Origin: Volutella citrinella
Taxonomy: Eukaryota > Ascomycota > Sordariomycetes > Hypocreales > Nectriaceae
Assembly: GCA_034401135.1 (NCBI GenBank)
Contig: JAWZSP010000001.1
Location: 1,426,001-1,490,000 of the forward strand
Direction of reading: 5' to 3'
Length of the DNA stretch: 64,000 bases
Both the position numbers and the translations under genes were made by a program. Positions within the stretch are counted from its first letter, which is position 1. Each line of letters begins with the position of its first letter. Positions 32,659-42,647 of the stretch are shown piece after piece. Below the pieces are notes generated by a model. It saw only the letters and a list, made by a program, of their open reading frames with translations. It had not been told where the DNA came from and made no database searches.

Positions 32659-35600
32659 GGTAAGCAAGGTTGCTCAGAAAGCAGCAGCAAGCCGAGGGGC
32701 GCAATCAGTCGGAGGGCGCAATCAGTCAAAGGGCGGGGACAGGAGTTATGCTGAGTAACAGTCGGCAGAAGCGAGAGAAACGAGACGAGGTAGGAATTGG
32801 AGGTCGGGAGGCGGCGTTAGATTAATCGTTTGCGGGGTGCAAAGAGGGTAAAAGCATGACATGTGGAGGACGGAGCCAAAGAGCGAAGGTTGAGGAGCCG
32901 AAAGTAGCGTTCCCCGAGTTGGAGGGGGCGGAACTGGGTTCGGGAAGCAACGACGCCGCTCGCCGCTAGCGCTTCCCCTCTCTTTATGGTCTCTGACGGT
33001 CTGACCTGGGGGACAGCCCTCTCACAGGGCAGGCACTCTTTCCGGGCCGCGGGCCTAGGAGCTGACGGGCGAGGGAGATAGGAGACTGGTAGAATCCCCG
33101 GCTGGTGCTTTTGATGTGACGTGCGTTGCAGCGTGATCTCCTTGGTGCTTCCTGATGCAGATGGAGGGCAGCGGAGGTTGGAGAGGTGCGGAGGAGAGAC
33201 AGGGCGAAGACCAACCAAGACGGTGAGGGAGGTGCGAGGGGAAAGTCGAGAGACGTGGCTCAGCTGAAAGTCTGAACAGCTGGAACGTGGCCGTCGGCAG
33301 AAGGCGAAACACAAAAAATGGCCGAGCCGGAGAACCCGCGGAGAAGAGGCGGTGGGAGGTGGGCAAGACGGACTCTCAATGACCACACTGGCGTCTGGCG
33401 GACTGTCTTGACTGACTGAAACCCGGGGAACTGGCACCGGATCGGGAGCTGAGTGTGGAGGTGGAGAGATGAGATTCCGGGGTTGCAGGAACCGAGGGGA
33501 GGAGAAAAGGGCGAAAGTGTACGGTACTTCCCAGCACCTCTTGTCCGTACGTACGGAGTACTGCTACTCACAATCTGGATCTGGTCCAGAAGCAAAAGCC
33601 AAGTGGAGATGGGCGCCGAAAGGTTGCAGCCGGGGGATGAGCATTGAGAGCACGACACGAAGTACACGATACCGCATCTAGGCGGAGGCTGTTTCTGCCA
33701 AGGTAAGGTAACACTGGCAGGTGGCGGCAGCCTGTAGTTAGGCAGCGCGGGGGAGAAGTGGGCGAGAGGGCGCAAAGGCACAAGAGACAATAGACGTTGA
33801 GGTAGCATCAAAGGGCTAGGATCAGATGGCGGCGGTAGCGCGGGCGCAAGGGCCAGGGCGGGGAAATTGGAGGTAAAAAAGAGCCCAGGTCTGCAAGACC
33901 CCGTCCATCTGGGGCCAGTGGAGGCAATGTCGGCAGAGGGGAGATTTGCTGGGGGTACTGGGTACTTGTGCGGTGCGGTGCGGCGTGCTGTGGGATGGAT
34001 GCCACTCCTGACTGCGCCCAGGCAGATGTGTGGGTGGGGTGGGCGCTCAGGATCTTACGTTGCAGCACCGAGATTCCTGGCGTCTCTCCTCTCTATGTGG
34101 GGAGAAAAGGGAGAGAAAAGGTGGGTAAAGTCGCTCAGCCGGTTTATCTCCAACTACGGACCCAGCGCCAGGATGCCGGGGTATCAGACGAAGCAGGTGC
34201 TGACGCTAATCATAACGACACCATCAAGTGGGAAAATGGCAAATGATGGGAGACAGATATGCAAAGCACGATATGGTCATGGGAGCCAATGCAGACGGGG
34301 GGAGCTTCTGGGCTGGGTGAGAGGCGGCGCGCAAGGAGAGGGAGAGGATCCTGGGGGAGCAGGCCAAGAGGAGGAGACAGCATCTGGCACGCACTGGGTG
34401 GAAAGCGTCACGTAAGGGAAAAAAAAAGTTTGGCCGCCGACCTCCCTAAGCAGGCCTTGGCCCCGCCGCCGGCCGGGGAATGGGGGGCATGTAGGGCGTT
34501 TGGGGGTGGCAGCCACCATTCACCACCGCACCCGTTCTGGGCACTCCCTTGGCAGCTCGCTGGCGAAAACAGCATGTCCAGCCGCCCCGGACTGTTGTCC
34601 GTCGGTGTGGAGCCTCGCCATCTACGGAGTAGTCAGGGCCGGGAAAAGTCCGTGGGGAATGAAATAGGGCGCGATACTCCGTCCGCAGAGAATCAGCTAT
34701 TTCATCATGACCATACAGAAACAGGCCTGGCGCCATGGACTACGGGATAATGGGAGGCGAGACGGGCGGCATTTGCGGGCAGGGCTCGCTCAGAGTTGAT
34801 GCGACCTGACGATGCAGGGTGCTGTAGGTACGGGGTACCACAAAGCCACGAGCATGTGCGTGGTCATCATTTGTAGGCAGGTAGCCCTGCTAGGCTGCTT
34901 CCCCTCTTGGACCAAAGGGGGCCACCAATTCCAGTCAGTCAGTGTTCCGGTGGAGCCCCGCAGGTCCCTGAAGGAGGAAAGAAAACGCGAGATTCCCCCG
35001 CCGCCCGGGAGGAAGGATAGGTACTTGGCAGAATGTGTCGGTGTCGCTCGCCTTTCCCCCATCGCATCTCGCCAACCCAAGCGGAATCTGCGGTGCGTCT
35101 GGCCATGGCTTTTTAGCATGGGCATGGGACCCCTCTCTTGCCTCACTTGGCTACCCCCATGGGGACAAGCAATCTGGGGTTCGACTCCGCACTTTGGAGA
35201 AGAACCCGGTCACCATGGGCTCCAGAGCGGCCTCTCGGACAGCGTTTTGGGCTCCGTGGGCGGGGCCCTCCACCGTGGCACATGCCGCTAAAGGCCAAGA
35301 GGGCCTGGCCGCGTGGGGCAAGAAGTAACAACGCTGCTCTTTCGCGTCTTGGGGTTTAGCCCAACCGCCAATCACCTCTCTGTCAATCGCCCTAGCACCT
35401 GCCTTCCCTGCCAACACTGGTGTTAACCCCAGCAAATCCACGTCGCGCGACTGGCTCGTCGCACAAAGGGGAGGACCTCTCAGGCTCACACTGACACACA
35501 CTGCCGCTTCCCCTCCCCAGGATCTGTACCAGAATCTATTCCCTGTATGGTCCATCCTGCGCCCTACATGTTACTGTGTGCCGTCTTGTCCTTTGTTACG

Positions 35601-38114
35601 AGTAGCAGCTTGCTTGTCGACACGCACTTTCTCCACTGGGGCGCTTGTGCGCCGCACCTACTCCCTTAGGTCGTCCCTAGCTCCTTCGTTTCCCTTGGCC
35701 CAGCTCTCTCTGGCCCAGTGCTCCTGAGTGCTGCGGCTCCTGCCCATTTGTCAGTTTTTTCACACCTTCCGAGAATTACGTACGAGAGACCTTACTCCTT
35801 CCCGTCGTATTGTTTACCATATTCCATACCCTGGCCACTCGAATGGATCTCGTTGCCTGCTACTCCGTATTCCTTGTCGAACCAAATCTCTACCCCCTCG
35901 TCCGGCACTGCCAGATTGATGTGCCCCAATCCCAACGGGGGGGTCCTGCTCATGCTGTCGGTCGATTTATGTCTGACTGTGAAATGAGTTGACCACTCGC
36001 CGCCCCTAGTGATCGCACATGTTTCCATCAGTTTCCCCGGGGAACCTCCAGTTGACCAGATGGTTATGACGGCGCAGCCTTTGTTGCGAGGAGCTTGAGT
36101 CTTTTTGGCTCAGCCCCTGTTCTCTCCCGGCGCCGCACACCTCAACGATTCTCAAGTCTTCAAACTAACCTTCTTCCTTACTCACCGATGCACTTACTGC
36201 TAGTGCGAAATTGACTTGGCCGAAGTATTGCCTTCTTGGGCAATACCAATCCACGCCATTCGCGCCCTTTGCGCGCTGTACGCAACAGCGCCTGTTGTGC
36301 TTGGGCCTCGCTTCGCTTACGACTAGGCGGCCCATATGGAGGCCCGAATACTGCAAGCTCCCGGAGAACCGGATAAAAGCACGACTCAGAACATCCAAAA
36401 TACAACAATGATCAAAGCGGCCTATCTAGCTTGTGGCTTTGTAATATCCAGTGTCCCCAGCCTAGATGGAGAGCATGGATCGTTCGGGCATTCGCTGTTT
36501 AGTTTGGCTTGGCACATGCGCGGTCAATCATAGTTCACAATAGAGAGAGCTCGTCGACTCCATTCCTCCCCGCGTCAATGCCCTAGTAGAGCCGGCTGAT
36601 GGAAATCCTGAGACCAGGCCCAGGCCTCCAAAGACTCTAATTGACGCCATCCTAGCGCTGTACGAATCGTTCGTTGAATGACTGTACAAAGCCTCCTGGC
36701 ATGGATGCGCTCGTATCAGGGGGCGCACCTCCGCCAAGATTCTTTGCCCAGTCCCCTTGCCATTACTGGACTATCAAGGACGTACGCAGTGCATACGACT
36801 CAGCGCTGAAAAACAGCAGTCAGCCTTTGGGCAGGGTTGAACCCCCCCCTTGTCACAGATGCCTGTCAACTTCTCTGCACGCAGCGCATCACGTCTCATG
36901 TCGACCTTGCCTAGTCTTTGGGGCCTGTTGGCACCTTGACAGCCATGCGATGTGATAAGTGAGAGACACCTGGACACGGCTGTTGGTTGGATTCGTGACG
37001 ATGGGCCTGGTGGCAAGCCACCAGCCGCAGATGGGGGAGTTGGGGCAAGCTGGGTGTGGGGTAGATTCTCCGCCCCTCGGGATGGCCAGCCAAGCCAGCT
37101 CGCTGTCTCGCCAATCCCGCTCCCGGTTCGCTTGGAGTGGCGGAAAATCGAGTCGACTTCCTCACTCACTGTCTTATCTCCCATTCAGAGGAGGGTAGCA
37201 GTGGTTGGCTGCATGGGAAACAAAAAAAGCACTTACTTACATGGCAGGGCAGGCAACCCCCCCTCAGCTCAATGCTGCTGGATGCTCAGCCCACCAGGTT
37301 CCCCTCGCTCGACGAATATCTGCTGTGCACCTCCTTGACTTTCTCCCCGACGATGTTGGGGATTTTTCTCACTATTTTCCAACCGCTGCGCGCTTCACTG
37401 ATGCACAGCCAGTGGGCAGATATCGCCGGCCACAGGTCCTTTCAGGTCCTTTCAAGGTTATGCTTGCATACAGAATAACCAAGGGCACTCCTGGTCCACG
37501 ACCTCAGGCCAGAATATCCGGGGTAATAAGAATGTGGGGTATGGGCGACTGTACCCCGGGATTGCCGGGCAAACCCATCGCAGCACCTTTTCCGCAGGTG
37601 TGATTCTTCTGGGGGGCTGTGCCAAGCGTGCCGGTGAGTTGCGGTGAGGCAAGCAAACACAATGGCTCGCTGGTATCACAGAAGAGGACATATGGGAGGA
37701 AATCGCTGCTGATGGCGACTAGTAGCTACTACACAATCCTGCGCGATAATCCGACAAGCCGGGATGGGCAACGCCTCGGTCCTGGCAGATCTACCACGCC
37801 GTATCTTCCACTGGTGCCCGCCTTCCTTCGGCAGCCGTAGCGGACGCCACTCCCATGACATGGGACGACCTCACCCTCCTTCTCCTCACGCCGCCGGCCC
37901 TGAAGTACCCGTTACCTGTGGCCATTTGCATGTGGCACCCATCAACGTCAACCAAGGGATGCCCACCCTGGCGCACCGCTTCTCATCTTGACCGTGGTTC
38001 CGCACCATCTCGTTTGTGCCACAACCACGCTTGTCCCGCCTGCCCTGCCCCTTCCTGTGCCAGGTCTTTCGTGCGTGGCTACATCTTGGCTCTCGTCTTT
38101 CACTCGTCCAGCCC
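32659..38114. other. 5.4 kb region without a convincing gene
   Basis: The region lies upstream of the C2H2 factor (-) and beyond the 3' end of the dioxygenase gene (-). Many short ORFs exist on both strands but none has domain-like sequence or coherent splicing. Pyrimidine-rich stretches on the plus strand (about 35640-35800 and 36110-36190) resemble fungal core-promoter or leader composition. A micro-ORF at 36408-36533 begins MIKAAYLACGFVISS after ATACAACAATG, 30-odd bp below GGATAAAAG; it is too short to support. A small tandem duplication (AGGTCCTTTC twice) lies at 37434-37453. Confidence 0.5.
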
Positions 38115-39002
38115 TCAGCCATGGAGCGAATAGCCGACGTCGCCGCTCCTGGTCCCCTGTTGGACTAGTCTCTGCCTCATGGCTTCCGCCCGTTGCCTCT
38201 CCCCCTCTTTCAGCGGCCCGAAGGCGCAAGAGTCGACCCAGCTGCCCACCCCGTGCTGCAGGACGTTCCTGGCGCGGAGTTGGCTGCCCTGCACATGTCC
38301 AACAGAACCGTGCAGCGTCACCCGCTCCTTGTTGGAATCATAGACGCCCCTGTGGAGAATGTTGTTGTTGTAGAAGACGATATCTCCAGGCTCCAGCTTC
38401 ACCACAAGCTGGCCGGGCAGATTCGGCTCGAATGCGTCAGCACCACGCTCAACGTCGGTTCGAGCCCGCCTGTGCGAGCCTGGGACGACGACCAGGGAGT
38501 TGTCGTCAAAGAGCGCAAAGTTGTACTGGGCGTGCCACGCTGGCTCCCCCAACCGTTCCATCTCCTCTTGGGGCATAGCCTCGGCCGGGATGTCGTCACG
38601 ATGCCACCTGAGCTCGAAGTCTTTCTCCGGACGGACAAGCATGTTGAACAACTCCATGACAAGGTCCCCGTCCCCGCACTACAATAGTTGTTTCACGATA
38701 CCGAGGATCTCATCGGAGAAGTACAGCTCGGTGAAAATGTCATGCCCTGGCAGTTCAGGGTTCATCAGGTGCTGAACTCCCCAGATACCGTGTTCCCGGG
38801 CCAGGCTGGCGTCCCATGGCGGGAATTGCTTTCCTACCGTCCGGACGTGCTGCCAGTCACCCCCACGGGCCAGTTCAACCACCTTGTGGCTGGCATCGCG
38901 CAGTGCCTGGAGCCTTTCTTGGCTCACGATGGCCTTGACAATGACAAACCCGTCTCGGTTCAGCTGGTCGAGATAAGGCGAGGCTGGGTCCCCGACAACC
39001 AT
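38115..39002 (-). pseudogene. Phytanoyl-CoA dioxygenase-family gene interrupted by an in-frame TAG
   Basis: One continuous minus-strand frame encodes about 295 residues of a PhyH-type Fe(II)/2-oxoglutarate oxygenase, except for TAG at 38679-38681 (codon 108). Before it: MVVGDPASPYLDQLNRDGFV to VKQLL. After it: CGDGDLVMELFNMLVRPEKD, then the iron motif H134-R-D136 in LRWHRDDIP, distal H217 in NNNILHRG, a basic 2-oxoglutarate-binding candidate in NKERVTLHG, and a normal C-terminus (GYSLHG). All catalytic residues are downstream of the TAG, so a 107-residue truncated product would be inactive. No plausible intron of 40 nt or more removes the stop while keeping frame and the conserved flank. Options are a nonsense allele or young pseudogene, a sequencing error, or stop readthrough. 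One C-to-T change in CAG (CpA context) would create it. Start set at the AUG at 39000-39002; another lies at 39029. Confidence 0.8.
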
Positions 39003-39753
39003 GATGGGCCAGGGCAAGCAGGAGCGCAAATTTCTGTTGAAAGAGGGCGTGCGCTTAATCGGTGCCCGTTATTACGTAGCGCTCTGGCGTCCGTCTCCTG
39101 CGCAGGTAGGTAGGTGCTTGCTTAGGTCGCCTGCAGGTCTCGGGCAAAGGGAGTCTATTCCTGCTGCGTACGGTCGGGCGGTAGCTGTAGCCTGTGGCCT
39201 GGAGCCAAGAAATGGGTTGAGAAATTGCGTTTCTCGAACGAGGACCCCGAGGATGGATTGGCTACGACGTAGAGATCTGAGTCGATGGCTTGGAAGGAAG
39301 AGAGAGGGGTTACTAATGTACACATATGCGCCGGAAACGTACGTCGCCGCCCATCGTGATGTGGAGAGTGGGGAAGCGTCACCACTCACCACCACCACAC
39401 AGTTCCATCGTCGATGATGCTCTCACGCGCACTGTAAATGGCAATGGCCAGCATCGGCGCTGAGGATATCGCACCGAGGCAATCACCAAGGGTCAAGGTT
39501 GTAGCGAGCAGAATTTGCAAACTGTTGGCGGAGTTGTTCCCCAGCTCGCGTGAGCATTTGCTGTTGATCGTCATCATTTTCGCTCATTGCATCGTCCCAT
39601 CGGTCTCCCACCTCACCATTCCCCCATCCCCCATCCCCCCGCCTCCCCCTTCCCACTCCCAGCCCAGCCCTAAAGCATGCAGCTTGGCAGCTGAGAGCCC
39701 ATGATCCCAGTGTGATTCTTTTCTCATCTCCCTTCACGCGAGGGCCAGTCCCT
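39003..39753. other. Intergenic spacer
   Basis: A 751 bp region between two same-strand genes. It includes GGTAGGTAGGTG at about 39104-39115 and a C-rich tract (CCCCCATCC repeats) at about 39615-39650. No gene was seen. Confidence 0.45.
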
Positions 39754-40587
39754 TCATGCGCAAGCCGAAGCTGGCCACCTCACGGCAAATCCCCTCACCG
39801 TCTTCTGCACATCGAGGTCGCCCGGATCGTTGTCGAACAGGGGCTTGTCGAGATGGCGCTCGGCGACCTGCTCGACCTCGAAGCCCTTCTCGCGCGCAAT
39901 GTCGAAGAAGCGCTCGTCCAGTTCCTTCTTCCAGGGCCGGTACGATGTGAAAAAGACATAGGCCACGCTGTCAGGCGTCTTGCGCAGCGTCTCGCTGATG
40001 GTCCGCACCAGCGCGCCGTGCTCACTGTGCCGAAACAGCAGGTCCGCAAGCACGAGCACGTCGAACCGCTCGTCGCCGGCCGCTCCCTTGGCCGAGGTAG
40101 CGCCTTCGGCTGTTGAGGGCGGCGCCGGGTTGAGGCGGTCCAACAGGGGCACCGAGTCGGCTCCCCAGACAAAGCCAACAGCGTCCACTACGCTGGCGAT
40201 GCTCCCGCGCGGCTCGACGGTGGCGTCGCACTCGGCGATATTCTTCTCAATGACGCCGATGATGTCGGGGTCCGGGTAGTCGGTGCAGACGACCTTGCGG
40301 GCGCCCAGAATGGCGGCCACCAGGCACGGTAGGCCGGCAGCGGCGCCGAGTTCCAGGACAGTGCGGCCACGTACGCGCGACGGGTCATCCTCGAAGAAGT
40401 CGGCAATCATCTTGGAGCCGTTCCAGAGATGGTGTGCCTCTGTAGGGCTGGCGCCAACGAGGTGCAGCGTGATGTGCTTGCCATTCTGCATGGTGAAGAT
40501 CTGGGACTTGTGAGGCGGCGTGGGCGGGTAGAAGTCCTCGGGGTCATCCATCATGCCGCCGACGCCGTAGTCCACCTCATCAGTCAT
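39754..40587 (-). CDS. EFM7: Protein N-terminal and lysine N-methyltransferase EFM7
   Basis: A 277-aa single-exon class I SAM methyltransferase. It begins MTDEVDYGVGGMMDDPEDFYPPTPP, the characteristic opening of the Efm7/Nnt1 family. The SAM-binding motif I is VLELGAAAGLP (about 77-87), followed by an acidic loop (VVCTDYPDPD), and later DVLVLADLLFRHSEH and FFTSYRPWKKELDERFF. In yeast, Efm7 trimethylates the N-terminal glycine and dimethylates Lys3 of translation elongation factor 1A; the older annotation as nicotinamide N-methyltransferase comes from sequence similarity. The protein is cytosolic with no targeting signal. The length fits the family (yeast 261). The stop is TGA at 39754-39756. 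Confidence 0.93.
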   Translation of the reverse strand: MTDEVDYGVGGMMDDPEDFYPPTPPHKSQIFTMQNGKHITLHLVGASPTEAHHLWNGSKMIADFFEDDPSRVRGRTVLELGAAAGLPCLVAAILGARKVVCTDYPDPDIIGVIEKNIAECDATVEPRGSIASVVDAVGFVWGADSVPLLDRLNPAPPSTAEGATSAKGAAGDERFDVLVLADLLFRHSEHGALVRTISETLRKTPDSVAYVFFTSYRPWKKELDERFFDIAREKGFEVEQVAERHLDKPLFDNDPGDLDVQKTVRGFAVRWPASACA

Positions 40588-41061
40588 GATTGCGGATTAT
40601 GAGGCGGCACAGCGAGAAACAGCTGGAGAAGTGGGCAGCCGTGTGTCTGATTATTGAGTAGTAAAATGTGTGTGATATTGCCCCGCGTGGTGCTGCGACC
40701 AACCCCGACACTCTGTCGTAGTCAGCGAGAGCACTCTTTCAAGCTGAATTCACCTGCGGTCTGTCTGCCTGAGTACTTCTCGAGCACGAATGGAAGTCGT
40801 CCTGGTCCGTCTGGGCGGGTAAGTTCCTCGTCTTGGGGGCGGGCTGCTGTCGTGAAAGAGTTTTGAGCGAGTGGGCCGTGGTGTTGCTTCCACAGTGCGA
40901 TATTCTCTTTTTCGGCCGCCCCCCATCCAACGACAGTTGAGCCTCCGCCCCGAGACCAGAAGGACAGCTTCACATCAACCGAGTCCAATTTGTGCCGCCA
41001 TGGTTCCCGACAATGCCCGTAAATGCGACCAAGGAGCTACAGGCAAGACCAAGGAGTTCCT
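40588..41061. other. Intergenic spacer
   Basis: A 474 bp spacer covering the EFM7 promoter and the 3' UTR of the next gene, both on the minus strand. No feature is supported. Confidence 0.45.
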
Positions 41062-42156
41062 TCATCCAAACCTCTGCCTCGCAAGCTCTCGCAGCATCCC
41101 CACCGTCCCCTCCTCCCTCTCCCGCCAGGCCCTCCTCCGCTCCTCCATCTCCTCCCTCTTGGCCCGATCCGCTTCCTCGCGGCGGATCTCGCGCTCCGTC
41201 TTGCGCCGCTTCTCGCGCTGCTTCATGTTCTTGTACTCCTCGAGCTCGTCGCCGCCACCCATAACTTCGCGCTCGTCCCCGGCCTCCATTCCGGGGCTCT
41301 TGTCGCGGAAGCTCCGCATCTTGTCGTTTACCTCGCGCCGCTTCTCGAGCTTGCGTTCACGGGAACCCGGGTCCGCGCGTGGCACCATCTCCTCGAGGCG
41401 TTCCTTTTGTAGAGCCCGGTCGGCTTTCCTGGCCAGGCGGAGGTCGTCAATGGCCGCTTGCCGGTCTTCTTCAGCGAGTTCAGCGCGCTCCGAGAGGTCC
41501 TGCAGCGTGGGGATGCCAGGGCCGGAGCGCTTGCTGCGATCTGAGGTGGGTAGGACAGGCCCATAGCCGTCTTCCTCGTCGTCATCCTCGTCTTCATCGC
41601 TCATTCGAGACCTTTGCTCTGGAGCATTGCGACGCTCCTCCTGTTCCTCTCTTGGCGGCTGGGGTCTTCCCACCGATCCTGAGTAGTCCTCAGAGTATCG
41701 CTGGAATATCTCAGGATCGTACCAGCCTTCCGCCAGCTCGCCGCGGTTCCACTTCCCCATGAAGCTCTTCCATCTTCCCCTGACCTCCCGGTCATCCATT
41801 TCGTCAATCTCCTTGCTCTTTTGCAAGCTGAGATAGTTCGCAAACAAGGGCTCAAAGGCTTCTAGATCCCGCTTGGATAGTTGCCTGGCCGAGAATGGCA
41901 GATCAACACGGGGTTCCGCCCTCCCATGATCATGCTTCCGGTGTCGATGTGACGAGTGATGCTTTGAAGATGAGTGGCGGCTGCTGCGTTCCGGGCCACG
42001 ATCCTGCCGGGATGTTGAAGCCGTTTGTTGTCTCGGGGAGCGTGATCGTGAGCGCGACTCCCTGCCGTGACCGTCCCGGTCATGGCCTCGCCTGTCACCC
42101 CGAGACCGATGCCCCTGCCGTGAGTTTCTATCGGGCGATGCGCTTCGGCGGTCCAT
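41062..42156 (-). CDS. RS-rich nuclear protein, possibly splicing-associated
   Basis: A 364-aa single-exon protein beginning MDRRSASPDRNSRQGHRSRG at the AUG 42154-42156. Residues 1-85 are Arg/Ser/His-rich and RS-like (ESRSRSRSPRQQ). A conserved-looking core follows (LPFSARQLSKRDLEAFEPLFANYL, then GRWKSFMGKWNRGELAEGWYDPEIFQR), then a Glu/Asp stretch, YGPVLP, GIPTLQDLSERAELAEEDR, KERLEEMVPRADPGSRERKLEKRR, and a charged C-terminal helix. Fungal relatives are often annotated as HEL117-like or hypothetical. The RS region and charged helices suggest a nuclear RNA-processing role, but I do not recognise an experimentally defined family. The frame is open upstream to 42369, but that sequence lacks conservation-like composition. 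Confidence 0.82.
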   Translation of the reverse strand: MDRRSASPDRNSRQGHRSRGDRRGHDRDGHGRESRSRSRSPRQQTASTSRQDRGPERSSRHSSSKHHSSHRHRKHDHGRAEPRVDLPFSARQLSKRDLEAFEPLFANYLSLQKSKEIDEMDDREVRGRWKSFMGKWNRGELAEGWYDPEIFQRYSEDYSGSVGRPQPPREEQEERRNAPEQRSRMSDEDEDDDEEDGYGPVLPTSDRSKRSGPGIPTLQDLSERAELAEEDRQAAIDDLRLARKADRALQKERLEEMVPRADPGSRERKLEKRREVNDKMRSFRDKSPGMEAGDEREVMGGGDELEEYKNMKQREKRRKTEREIRREEADRAKREEMEERRRAWREREEGTVGMLRELARQRFG

Positions 42157-42647
42157 GTTTAACAGGGGCAGTATTGATATGACTCTAGAATTCCGGGCTG
42201 TTGATGAGTTGCAGACGCGTCGAGCCAATCGAAAGTGCGTAGGAGTGAGTATCATCCAGTAAGGCGGCAGCAAGAATTTTGGGTCTGCCATCGCACAGTG
42301 CGATCCACATTTCGAACCACTAGCCTGCGCATTTCCCATCAGGTAGCGAATGTCACAGGCAGCCTCCATTATAGATGCTCACAAGCCAAGGCGGGATTTC
42401 TTTCATATCATGAGTTCAGTCACTTGCGTAAACATCATCCTTTACTAAAGTATCATTACTGAAGTATCATTACTCAAGTATCATTACTCAAGTATCATTA
42501 CTCAAGTATCATGCCGCTTCCTCCCATATTCGGAAGCTCTAGAGGGTATCATCGAATTGCAAATCTAGCCACCAAATGCTTCCCCAAAAGGTTGGCTCCT
42601 GAGCCCGCTTTTACTTTTTGCCTATTCTCTCAGCTCAGTTCGACCTT
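42157..42647. other. Intergenic spacer with tandem repeat
   Basis: A 491 bp spacer upstream of the RS-rich gene and downstream of the copper-fist gene. Apart from the 14-bp repeat at 42447-42512 nothing is evident. Confidence 0.5.
42447..42512 (+). repeat. 14-bp tandem repeat, about 4.6 copies
   Basis: Unit AAGTATCATTACTC is repeated head to tail from about 42448 to 42512, with a final partial copy (AAGTATCAT). One copy has TG instead of TC at its end. It is AT-rich in a GC-rich setting and lies about 135 bp beyond the copper-fist stop codon, in its probable 3' UTR or terminator. Confidence 0.92.

Noticed and set aside
35140..35205. GGTTCGACTCC, a perfect tRNA B-box, on the plus strand
   Set aside because: No A box, acceptor stem or anticodon arm can be folded around it, and the T stem is mismatched.
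38679..38740. A short intron explaining the TAG in the dioxygenase (GTACTT or GTATCG donor to TTGTAG)
   Set aside because: The candidates are 46, 23 or 18 nt. The 46- and 23-nt options break the frame and the 18-nt one is too short to splice; a longer in-frame option deletes conserved sequence.
42447..42512. CRISPR-like array
   Set aside because: The repeat is contiguous with no spacers, and the genome is eukaryotic.
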